NCBI GenBank assembly: GCA_003117195.1
Contig: BDSI01000012.1
Span: 992,001 to 1,056,000 of the forward strand
Length of the DNA: 64,000 bases
Reading direction: 5' to 3'
Origin: Eudorina sp. 2006-703-Eu-15
Lineage: Eukaryota; Chlorophyta; Chlorophyceae; Chlamydomonadales; Volvocaceae
Positions 12,001-22,900 of the stretch are shown here, in pieces. The number at the start of each line of letters is the position of its first letter. Positions within the stretch are counted from its first letter, which is position 1. Below the pieces are notes generated by a model. It made no database searches. It was given only the letters and a program-made list of their open reading frames with translations, and was not told the DNA's origin. The position numbers were made by a program, and so were the translations under genes.

Positions 12001-12333
12001 CGAAATAATCCCGAACAACGACGGGGATGCGGGACGCTTGCAAAGCAGGAACATAGTTGTCAACATTAAGATGGCAAACGGCACGGTGCAAGAGCAGGTG
12101 AAGGCTGCTCGACACCGGCGCTTTGACGGCCCGACGACGCGCGGTCGTTGCGACTTGCCCGATCGAGCCGACTGCTGCCCTCCCCTCGTAACGCGCCCTC
12201 AACCCCACCCCACCCACCCCCGTCCCCTTTCCAGAGCCTGACGCCGGATTCGCTGCGGCAGCGGCGGGAGGAGCTCCGCAACATGGGGCTCGGGGCGCAG
12301 CACCACGCACCAGATACGTCAGCCCACGTGTGA
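6014..12333 (+). CDS. EGLN/PHD-type prolyl hydroxylase with N-terminal CS/PIH1-like domain
   Basis: Eight-exon model of 786 residues: 6014-7433, 7761-7978, 8440-8544, 9018-9152, 9450-9614, 10391-10499, 11265-11374, 12235-12333; phases close throughout. Residues 1-80 resemble the CS-like domain of PIH1/DNAAF2 proteins (conserved ELPLP-like strand, here LQLALPIPVD). About 350 low-complexity residues follow. From about residue 455 comes a 2-oxoglutarate/Fe(II) dioxygenase domain of the HIF prolyl hydroxylase (Egl-9/PHD) type: YAVLDNFGSE entry strand, RGDVVLWLDD, MMAVYPGKGARFARHVDN with metal ligands H590 and D592, distal ligand H651 in AHEVMP, and 2OG-binding R660 in RHAVTLWYFD. All catalytic residues are present. 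Algal and protist relatives hydroxylate proline, for example on Skp1; the substrate here is unknown. The last three exons encode a helical C-terminal extension I do not recognise. I chose the ATG at 6014 because the 14 codons upstream contain no ATG. Confidence 0.88.
9741..9830. repeat. Near-perfect intronic fold-back
   Basis: Arms 9748-9769 and 9802-9823 are 22-bp perfect reverse complements. Six more pairs follow on the outside after one mismatch, giving 29-bp arms (9741-9769 and 9802-9830) around a 32-bp loop. It lies in intron 5 of the dioxygenase gene. It could be a miniature fold-back transposon or a hairpin precursor. Confidence 0.8.
10256..10378. repeat. 12-bp minisatellite CACGTCCACCTC
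   Basis: About ten near-perfect copies of CACGTCCACCTC, ending just before exon 6 of the dioxygenase gene. It supplies the pyrimidine-rich sequence upstream of that 3' splice site. Confidence 0.85.
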
Positions 12334-12399
12334 CCAAAAACCCAACTAACCAGCCGCCAGGGGGACGAAATCCATGTTTTGGCGCCTTGGTGAAGCTGC

Positions 12400-12404
12400 T
12401 GTAA
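12400..12404 (+). terminator. Candidate poly(A) signal TGTAA
   Basis: TGTAA 67 bp after the stop codon of the dioxygenase gene. Confidence 0.45.
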
Positions 12405-12868
12405 TATGCCTTCTATCTGGCCCCATGCGGGAATGTGTGGCCCCGTCAGGCAAAAGTGCGCGGCTGCAAATTCACGGCACGATGATTCTATCCTGCCGCC
12501 AGTGCAGTCAAGGCAAGCCGGTTGTATGCCTAGCCAAACCATTGCAGGATTGGGACAGCGAGGGGTCACGCTATGCGACATGTGTGAAATTTTTCGTTTT
12601 TATTGGGTGCGCGGTAAACGCGCTCAAGATAAAGTAATGTTAGGACTATCTTACTGAGTGCAACTCTCTCAGTCCGACCTCGGCGAGCACCTACCCAATT
12701 CGACGTATGGGCGATGGTGGGTCACAACGATAGCAAAAAGCTCCTAGCCCTGTGCTGGCCGTCACTCTGTCGACTACATAGGCCCAGGGGCGCCCAGAAG
12801 CAAAGCTTCTAGGTCGACGGCAAAGCGGCGTAGCGCAAATCACAACAGCTCACCCAAACGAGCGCACC
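12405..12868. other. Intergenic, nothing recognised
   Basis: Sequence of lower GC than the neighbouring exons, between the dioxygenase gene and the weak small-protein candidate. No reading frame with family motifs, no tandem repeat and no obvious RNA gene. Confidence 0.4.
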
Positions 12869-13773
12869 TTGGTCTTGTGTTTGGGGTTCTCCTTGCCGTG
12901 TTCGGTGGAGAGGCATCGGAGCGACTTGTCACGGCGGGACCCAGCTGTGTGCTTCCCTCCTGCTTCACTGACCTCCAAGTCTCCCCCGCCAAACGGGCTT
13001 TCAAGGCGTCTCGCTGCGCGGGGCTGCGCGCGTGCGGTACGACACGTACGGTACGGGGTAGCGTGCTCGCCGCGGTGAGTGTTCGTGCCAGTTTGGCTGC
13101 TCGCCGCGGCAGCGCCCGATGATGTACCCCGCTGGTGCCATGCAGACCAGGTTCGCCTCGGCCGCCGCCCTGTTCGCGGCGTCCGTCCCCTTAGCGGCTG
13201 TGTCCCCGTGTCAGGCCAAGGGGTCACGTCTCGGAGCTAACAGGAGCAAATACTGTACAGCTTACAACACCGTCGGTGCGCATCACCATCATTCGCACCT
13301 TGCAGCATCCTTCGAGCTCTGTGACTGACAGCGGGTCACTGAGATTTTTAAAAAAGCGCGAGGCACGCAAGGACGTGACGGTGTACGGGACGCATCGGGC
13401 GGAGCGCCGCCCGCCACAGGCAACACAGGCAACATTACCTTGCCCGGAAGCCCTGCCAGGAGACTCCCCCCCTTGACATCTGTGGCCTTGACAGGCCTGT
13501 GGAATTGGAGACGTTTTGTATTCCCGGCGGGACCCGGGCCCTGTGGGTTGTGACAGCCGCGAGAGCACGGATTCGTCGATCGGCAACCCTGGAGGCCCAA
13601 GGGTCACAATGGCCGAACGGCACGCTGGTTTGCATCCCAGTCAAGGAAGATCTTTTGCTTATTACAATTGGCGTGAGGGCAACCTCGCCGATGAAAGCGA
13701 CTGCCCTGCCCGTACGCCGAATGGGGACTGGCTAGTTGATGTTTTCAGGGCAAAGCGTTTTGTAGGTAAATGA
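12869..13773 (+). CDS. Possible small secreted protein gene, borders unresolved
   Basis: Three segments carry coding character but could not be joined with certainty. (1) About 12877-13074, a frame with a hydrophobic stretch (LGLVFGVLLAVFGG) ending at a good donor, GCG|GTGAGT; it has no ATG. (2) ATG at 13140, giving a signal-peptide-like start (MQTRFASAAALFAASVPLAA). (3) 13498-13773, following a good acceptor (CTTGACAG), a terminal exon ending at TGA. The end of segment 3 has the spacing of a C-type-lectin C-terminus (YYNWREGN, ESDC, NGDW, then a DVFRAKRFVGK tail), but the two expected Cys in the tail are missing. It may be a degenerate lectin-like exon, or the resemblance may be chance. A TGTAA lies at about 13831. 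Confidence 0.28.
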
Positions 13774-13962
13774 GCTTCCTTTCTCATCACGTCTTAATTT
13801 ATCATAAGTGAATCTCGTGAGCTTCCGGTGTAAGCTTTCGGGTTTATTGCCCGAGGTTATCATGTGCCGTGAACCTATGCCGGATTAGTTTCTTCATCCA
13901 ACCGCATAGCACCCGTTTTACGCATTACAATGGACGGGGCCGAGTATTAGCTGCACCGAACG

Positions 13963-16900
13963 ATGCCTTTGCCCCAGCTGACGATGACGGACGCAACACG
14001 AAGTCGTGACGCCCCGGGCGGGGGCGAGGACGACAAACGTTCCTCGAAGGTATGCATCCCGGGTCCTTCATGGGCTGTTCGTTGTCTTGGGAGTCATTAC
14101 ACCTGCACTGTTTCGTGGGTAACCGTTGTGTCTGTTTACTTTGACGTATGTGGGTAGCAAACTATCCTAGGTTCTGGCATAGGTCGTCCAAGCTACTTGA
14201 CATAGTCGGAGAACGTCCGACGACTGATGACGCCAGACGCGCAAAGTGCGAACGTGCGTTTACTGTGTCTCTGTCAATGGTAGCGAGGCCTGAGGGAGAA
14301 TTTCAATGGGTTTCCCATTACCGGGTCCTCTTGTGCACAGAGGACTTCGGTCGACGACGCATGCCACACGCCAGCTGGCAAGGCCAAGTTCACCCGCGGC
14401 AATGGAAAGGGCCATGGGGAAGGATCATTCAGGGGCCTCCTCAGCGGTCTTAGCCGATCTGCAGACAAGTCGGGCGACAAGTCGGCCGTGGGTAAGTTAC
14501 GGGCGAGCCTTCTCAGCGACGCGCGTGGGTGGAGCTTGCCGTGCGCGATTCCTGCCTTTCTGTGCGTTTCTCGTGTGCCTGGATCCCAAACCCCTTTCCA
14601 ACAGCATGGCAGCGCAGCGCCACTGCACGTAGAGTCCCTCCCAGCACATGAGCAGCAGGTCCCCGCACGACGGAGGCGCTGGGGACTCGATCTCTACGCA
14701 AACTCGAACAGCGCCAAAGGCCCGTTGTGTGGCGCTGATCTGACGCACAGCATAAGACCCACGGTCCAAACCGCAACAGCTCACGAACTGTCCCATGCTG
14801 AGGACCAGGCACTGCGTCCAACCCTCGGCCGCCCGCCCTCCCCTCAGACGCCGCTGTGGCCTCCCGGCGCGCGGGTGACCCCCGGCGCCATACAAAGCGC
14901 AGTGCCCAGCTCAGTCAGCCAGTGACCCATATGGGCCCCAGCTGCCAGTCACCCAGCTGGGCCCCGGCCCCGGCTCAATTTTCCTTCCCGTTGTCCCTCT
15001 CCTGCAACGTCCCTGCAACCCACCATCCACCCCCGCGACGGTCGCGTGCGCCGCCCGCCGCGGCTGTGCGCCTCAGGTCCGCCCATCCGGGACATGGACG
15101 TCGGGTACTACCTGCAGAAGGAGATGCGGCAAGCCACGGAGGCGGTCAAGCAGCTCGACGAGGTGGTGGAGGGAGCGGTGTCGTTCCGGGAGGCGGCCAG
15201 CAAGTTGCGGGAGGAGGCGCATCGGGCGATGGGGCGTTTGGAGAAGGTAAAGTCTAGGGTGGCGATACGGGTCGGGGGCGGGGCCGCACCGGGCGGACCC
15301 GGGGACCCGTCCTGGGGTTGTGAGAACGGGTGGCTGGAGGGGGCTCTAGGTGGAGGCGCAAGGTGGGGGCTCTAGCTGGGGCCTCTAGGTGGAGGCGCAT
15401 GGTGAGGGCTCTAGGTGGAAGCTCCAGGGAAGCCGGGGGGCGGCAGGCGCGGGCTGTGTAACGCTGAGCTGCGTTGAGGATCCGGGATGCGCGGGGTGTG
15501 TGAGCGCGAGGTACGGTATCTCCTCGGCGCCAGTCGCCGGTGCGCCAGGGAAGAAGGGATGCTTGGTGATCCGGCGTTCGTGTCGGGCGGGTTCTCCTTC
15601 CAAACCCACTGCCGCCTGTGCTGCCGCCACCGTCTCGGCGCGATCCCCAGCGGCGCAGGGCGGAGTGTACCCGCGGTACCCGCGCGGCGCACACACCTGC
15701 TGGTGTCCCGCCGCACCCCTCCCGGCCCTGGTACAGTTGGTTCTTCACCGGACTTTTGCTCTGGCAGCAGCGCAGCTTGAATATGTCAACCAATTTCCTA
15801 CACCCTCCCCGCCCATGATGGGGCAGCGCAGCTTCTCTAAACGCCCACCAATACCCTCCCCTCACCCGAAATAATTTTTTTCTCTTTTTCCTTTTTGTAA
15901 CCCTCCCCGCCCCGTGTGCAGGCGGTGAACCGCACCGACCTGCACCCGGACCTGATTGACGTCGCCTGCGAGATCAAGTGCGCGGCGAAGCGCGGCATCA
16001 CGCTGGTGGACGTGTACGGCAAGTACAACACGTTGGTCAAGATCATGACGCTCTTCCTGCGCTCCTACATCCACTCCAAGTTCGAGAAGCAGACGGAGCA
16101 GCTGAGGAGGCTCCAGCCGCCGCAGCCGCCGCGCGCGCCGGCACCGCAAGCGCCCGTGCAGCAGCCACCGTCCGCGACCCCGCCTGCCGGCGACCCCGCT
16201 GCCGGCAGCTTAACTCCCCCGGGCGGCGGCGGCGCCGGCGGCGGCGGCGGCGGCATCCAGACCACCACATCCGCCCCCAGCGGCGCGTTGCCCGCCATGC
16301 TGGCAGATGCGCCCGCGCCGGCGCCGGCGCCGGGCGCCGCCGCCGGCGCGGCGTTGGCCCCCGCGAGCACCGCCTTGGGCCGCACCTCCATGGGGGCTCA
16401 GGCCGCTGGCGGGAGCATGTTGGTGGGCACGGTGCTGCCGAGCAACCGCCACGAGCGGGTGCTGGCGCTTGCGTTCGTCCCCGTGCCCGTGCTGCAGCTG
16501 CAGATGCAGCCGAGCGAGTACGTTTGTATCTGGTGGTCGGCGGGGCAGAGCCTGGAGTACTACAACGAGGCGGCGCAGTCGTCGACGGCCTTGCCGCAGC
16601 CGGTCGCTGTGACGGCGCTGGTGGAGGACAACGCCGGGACGGTGTGGACGGGCAACGGCAAGGGACAGCTGCGCTTGATGCCCAAGGGGCAGTGGGAGCG
16701 GACGGTGGAGGAGAAGGCGTTTGCGGGGGCGGTCAAGGTTATCGCGCTGGACGAGGCAGGGCGCGCGTGGGTGGGCGACGACGGCGGACGGATCAAGGTG
16801 AGGGGGGGAGGGCGCAGGAAGGGGTTTCAAGGGGTGGGCGAGCGCCGGGGTGTCCAGTGGCGCCCTTTGGGGGGAAGAGGGGTGTTGGGGGCGTGGGAGG

Positions 16901-19900
16901 GGCGAAAACGTGCGGGAAGGACATGGTCAAACTGACCTGCGTGAAGTCGGCGAGCTAATGAAGTTGGCTGAGGGGGCCATGGAGGAGGAGGCGGATGAAG
17001 TCCGCTAAGTGGTCGCAGTTGGCAGACACGCACTGCTGGGTCGCCCATTTCCTGCCGGGTCTTGTTTTGTCCTGCAATTTTCGTCGGTGGTGGCGCGGCT
17101 GCCTTGTTGCTGTTTTCATGATTTCCAATTCGCAGGTTAGCATGGCAAGTATATTGGTGCTTGGTTTGGGTCAAGCCTCGGGCGGGTCTCTTTTCTTAAC
17201 ACAAGCCGACGGGCAACTGTTGGGCACTGCGATGCCCCCCTTTCATGTCGCGCACTCCTGCGCTGCCTGCCGACGAACACACCGACGGAAGGACAGGGCA
17301 GGGCAGGGCACGAGGACCGGGCTAGGCCACACTCCGGGGCACACTGAGGCCACCAAGCCGCACATCAGGCGCCACTGACCTTCCTGCGGTCTGTCCCGCC
17401 GGACCCCATGTGAGAGTGCTCTGCGGTCTGCGCCTTGTGTCCCCCTCCCCACAAGGTCCTGTCCTACGACCCACGGGTCGGTAAGCTGGAGACGGTCGCG
17501 TCGCTGCAGCGCACGCCGAGTCAGGCGCGCAAGGGCGGTCTGTTCGGCAAGCGCCACTGCGCCAACAGCGGCACCGGGGGACAGCCTTCCGCGGCGGCGG
17601 TCTTCGCCGCCGCCAACGCGGCCGCCAACTCGGTGGCGGCGGCGGCGAACACGGTGGCGTCGGCGGCGGTGGCCGCGGCGACGGCGGCGACGGCGGCCGT
17701 CATGGCGGGGCCCCCAGGCCGCGACGGCAGCCCGGGCGGCGTCGCGGCCGCCGCCGCCGCCGCCCCCGGCGGCGCGGGCGGCGGCGGCGGTTCCGCCGTC
17801 GCCAGCAGCTCGAACTCGAGCGTCCAGGGCGCCACGGACGGACCCGTGCGGTGCATCTTCGTGCGGGGCTCTCACGCCTGGACCAGCGGCGGGAGGGTGC
17901 TGCAGCTGTGGGACACGAGGACCTTCCAGGTGGGCATCCAGGGCGGCCGCGTGGCGGGGCGGTGCCGGGTGCGGTGCGGTGCGGTGCGGTTTGGGACCGC
18001 GGGTCTCCTGGAGCACCTGCGCGCTCACCTAGTTCCGGTGTGCACAGCCCCTGGACCCAGTGTCTGGGCAGTTTTCATGGTAACCCCCACCCCCAGCTTG
18101 ATCTCTTGTGCACCAACCTCCGATGTCCCCCGCACCCGACGCACACCCGTTCCCCATCCTCATCTCCCCGCCCTCCTCACCCGGTCGCCCGCACCTCGCC
18201 CTCATGTCCCGCCCCCCCCCCGCCTCCCTCCGCAGGACTTGGACGTGTTCGAATGCGGCGTGTTCGGCCCCTGCCACTCCATGGCGGCGCTGCGGTGGCC
18301 CTCCTCGTCCTCGACGTCCAGCTACCACCCGGGCGCGGGCCGCGGCCACCGCCACACCAACAGCGACGGCTCCGTGCCCGTGCCCGCGACGGCGGCGGCG
18401 CCGCCGCCGTCGGCGGTGCCGCCCAGCAGCAACAGCGGCGGCAGCGGCAGCTGCCCTTGGCGCCTCCTGACGGGTCACGACAACGGGCAGCTGCTGCTGT
18501 GGCACCCGGGGCACCGCACCCTGGCGCCGCTGCTGCGCATCGGCGAGCCCTCCAGCGCCGTGCGCGGCATTGCGGTGTTCGAGGCGTTCAACCTGGTGGT
18601 GACGGGCCACCAGAACGGCTACCTGCGCCTCTTCCGGCAGCCCGCGGCGGACGGCAGCCTGCCGCCGGGGTCCGACTCGGCGGCGCCGCTGTCGCTGGGC
18701 GTCCACCGACCCAAGACGGTGCGTGCAAGGTGCAGAAAGGCCCCCCACCCCGCGCGCCCGACGCTGGAGGCCCCCGCCGCACTGTCGGGGGTCGGGCCGG
18801 GCCGGGCGGAGGGCAAGGGCAGGCGCGGCGCGGCGTTCCGCGATGCGGGGATGGTGGAAGAGGAGACGGGGACCGGGGCGGGCGAGGGAAAAAAGAGTAT
18901 CGAAGCACCCGCGCTGACCCGGATCGTTGCTGGGTGGGTGGGTCCATCGCGTGGGTGGGAACCCCCGCGCGCGTGGCTGCAATCCATCCCGCCGCCAGTG
19001 GATGGGGGCCGCCAGGCCTGCGCGGGGTGCCTCGCCTGACCTGCGTACTGTACCCGTGTTTAGTCCTGACGACAGGCTCGTTGGGCTGGGGGCCAGGGCC
19101 GGGGCCGGGGCGTCGACTGCGCGGCGCTGGACGTGGCGGTTTGGCCCTCCTCTCCCGCACGCATGCTATGTCCGATATCCCGTCCCCCCTCGCCTGGCAC
19201 GCGCGTAATCATCTATATCCCTTCCCCTCCGGCATTGGCATTCCCATTGGCCGCAGGCGACTGTGACGGCGCACCGGAGCAAGCTGGAGCGCATGACGGC
19301 GGGCACGTCGGCCTGCGTCACCGCCTCCTACATCAACACCATCCGGCTGTGGCACGCGGCCGACCTGGCCCAGGAGGCGCAGCGGCAGAACGTGACGCTG
19401 ACGCACGCGTCGCCCTCGTACACCTCGCTGGCGGCGGCGGGTGAGGGGAGCGGAGGGAGGGGAGGGAGCGGCGGGGTCCGCCGCCCGGGGGGAGGGGGAG
19501 GGCTGGGGGGAAGAGCTGGGGGAGGGGGAGGGCTGGGGGAGGGGGCCCTGGCCTTGGTTGGGGGTTTCCCACGGGGTTGCGCTTCGCAGGGCGCGGGGGG
19601 TTTGGGTGGGGCGTAGAAGCTCGGGAGGGGATATGGAGATGTGGACGTGGGAAGTCGAAGTCTCTTTCCGTGACCACAATGGGCTGCCAAAGCCCACCGC
19701 TGCGACCTTGCTCTTGCACCTTGCTCTTGCACGCCGCCAGCCCGGGCGGGCGAGGAGGGGGGAGGGGAAGGTGGGCGAGAAACGACTGCCTGCCCTGCCT
19801 GCAGACGAGCTCGCGCTGCACACACACCACACACATCGCACACACCGCACGCACTGCGCAGCCCCCGACACGGCTGTCCGCCCTCGCCCGCCTGTCCGCC

Positions 19901-22900
19901 CTCCCTTCCCCCGTCCTCCCTCCCTCGCCCGCCCCCTCGCCCGCCCCCTCGCCCGCAGCCGACTTCTCCCAGGGCGGCCCATCGCACTACACCGGCACCA
20001 CCGGCCCCCAGATGCAGACCCACCCCTACCAGCACGACTCCGCCCGGACGATCGGCATTGAGTCGGCGCAGACCGCAGGCAGCCAGATGCTCTCCCCGGG
20101 CGCGGGCACCGCCTCCCACCTCCTGGGCTCCGGCACCGGGTCGGGGCTCAGCAGCCACACGTCGGGGCTCCTGCTGCCCAGCACCACCTCCACCGCGGGG
20201 GCGCAGCTGCCGCCGGGGCTGGCGCCGGCCGTGGCGGGCGTGGCGGGTCTGGGCGGCCGCGGCTCCAAGGACAGCCTGGACACCGTCGGGGGCACACACA
20301 CGCAGCCGGTGCGTCGGGGGGGCTCACACACTCGGGCGGGTTTCATTTCTAAACACACTCGGCCTGGGCGGTTATGGGTGGGCTTCTTGTTAAACACTCA
20401 GCCCCTCACACTCGGCTCGGGCGGGCGGGTTTCTTTTATAAACGCACCCGGCCCCTCGCATGTCACGCACTCCTGTTCTGCCTGCCTAGGAAACACGCAG
20501 TCGGGGGTGGGGCCTGCGAGGGGGTCGGTCCAGGGGCGGAGTGACGGGGCGGTGGTCCCTCCCCCCACCCCGTATATTTATACGTTATCCCAATTTCCTG
20601 TACACCCGCACCCGACCCGGTTGAATAGTTTAAGGGGGCTGCGGGGTCGCCGGCGTGTGTGTGTGTGTTGAGTGAGGAACCCGGCCGACCCGAATGCGAG
20701 TGTGTTGAGAAAGAGACCCGGCCGACCCGTGGGCTTACCATTGGTAGCACAACAGGATAAACATGACAGGCAAACAAGACGTGTGTGTGTGTCCTAGACG
20801 ATGTACAGCTGCCATCGGCTAACCTCCGCGTTGCTCCCCTCCCCCCATCGCCCTGTGCCCTGTCGTCGGCGCGGCCGGCGCCCCCACACCCCGCCTCCCT
20901 CCCCCTCCCGGCGCCCCCACACCCCGCCCCCTCCCCTCCCGGCGCCCCCACACCCCGCCTCCCTCCCCCTCCCACCCCCTCACGGACCGCGCAGAGCAGC
21001 AGCAGCACCACCACCACGGCCACCGTGCCGCTGACGGCGGACACGATGGGCGGCGTGTCCGCCACCGGCGCCTCCGTGTCCGTGTCCAGCGCCTCCTTTG
21101 CGCACTTCCAGACCATCGAGTACAGCGAGCTGCGCACCATCAAGACCATCGGGTCGGGCGCGTACGGCGAGGTGCAGCTGGCGGACTGGACCGGGTCGGA
21201 GGTGAGTGGGGGAGGGGGCGCGTCGGGGAGGGGGGCAGGGGAGGGGCAGGGGAGGGGGCAGGGGAGGGGGCAGGGGAGGGGGCGGGGGAGGGGGCGGGGG
21301 GGGAGAGTGCGGCATCCTCACTAATGATGGTTGGGTGGGCGGGTGTGGGGAGAATCTGACACGCTGGACCCCAGGCACGGTACCTGCGCCCAAGTGGTTG
21401 CCGCCACTGAGACGGGATGGCGCCCCTGCTGTCGGTAATGCCGAATATATATATATATATATAATAGTATTTAATATATAATTGTATATATGTATATAAT
21501 ACATATACCCCCCTTCTGATCTCCGCCGCGACGGCTTTCTCTGTCGGTGCTGTCCCACGTCTGCGCCGCGTCGCGCCCTCCCGTCCCGGGGTCCCCAGGT
21601 CGCTGTCAAGAAGCTGTTTGCCGTACACCACATGGACGACAAGGAGTCGGGGTCGTTGATACGGGAGGTGACGCTGCTGGGCAGCCTCAGCCACCCCAAC
21701 ATAGTGCGCTTCCTGGCGGTGAGCGCTGCTGGCCGGGGGATGGCGGGGGGGGGCTGGGGGGTGGGGGGCCGACGGGGAGGGGCGGGGTGAAGGGTATTGG
21801 GGGAGGGGGAGCTGGCGGGGGGCAGCTGCCGGAGACAGCCCGGGGCGACGGGCTCGGGCCCGAACGATCGCGGAACCTTGGTCGGGTCGGGTCGGGTCGG
21901 GTCGTACTATGGGCCAGATGGTGCCTGCTGCTCTGGGTCGCGCTTGTGGTCTTGCATCGTCTAGTCGCTCCGCGCTGGCTCTGGTAGTGGGCGCAAGGTT
22001 TGCATCTTTCCCGTCCACCACCACGGATTTGTCCACCACCTTCTGAAAGACATGCGGCCCGCCCACTCACCTTCCTCCCTTTCCCCTCCCTTTCCCCTCC
22101 CTTTCCCCTCCCTGGCCTGCGCCCTCCCTGCGTATTCCTGCGGCTCTCCATCGCCGCCGCTCCCTCGCAGATGTGCCTGGAGCCCCCCTGCATCGTGATG
22201 CAGTACTACCCCCACGGCAGCCTCTTCGACCTGCTGCGTAGGGCCCAGAAGGGCCACCCCAAGGCCGACAAGGAGCTCACCTGGACCAAGCGGCTGGACA
22301 TGCTGCGCGACGTGGCCGCGGGCATGCACTACCTGCACACCCGCAAGCCGCCCGTCATCCACGGGGACCTCAGGTGCGGGATAACGGATAAGGGCTGCCT
22401 GCCTGCCTGACTGCCTGACCGACTGATTGATTGACTGACCGCGTAACTGCTGATTGACCGACTGACTGACTGGCTTGACTGTAAACCTGTTTTCGCGGCT
22501 GGCCCTTTGCCCGCGGGGCCAGCGGGCATCCGGCCGCCCCGGCCCGCCCCGCATGTCCTCCCGATGCCGTGGCCCCCTCCCCGTCCTTACCCCTCGCCGC
22601 ATGCGCCCACGCACCGGGCACGTGCACATGTACGGCATATGTACGTCACAGCATGCTACCGAATCCGCAGATCGGTTGCTGCTGAGAGTCGGTGGGTCCC
22701 TGCACCCACACAACACACACACTTCGCTTCTCGCGGCTCAGTTATCTTTTACACACACACACACAAACGCCCTCCCCGCTCTCCGGGCCCCCTTCCTGAC
22801 GCCCTGATAAGTATGTCTACCAGTTTCCTATACCCCTCCTGGCGCCCGCAGGTCCCCCAACCTGCTCCTGGACCTCACCATCGACCGCGAGCGGCCGCGC

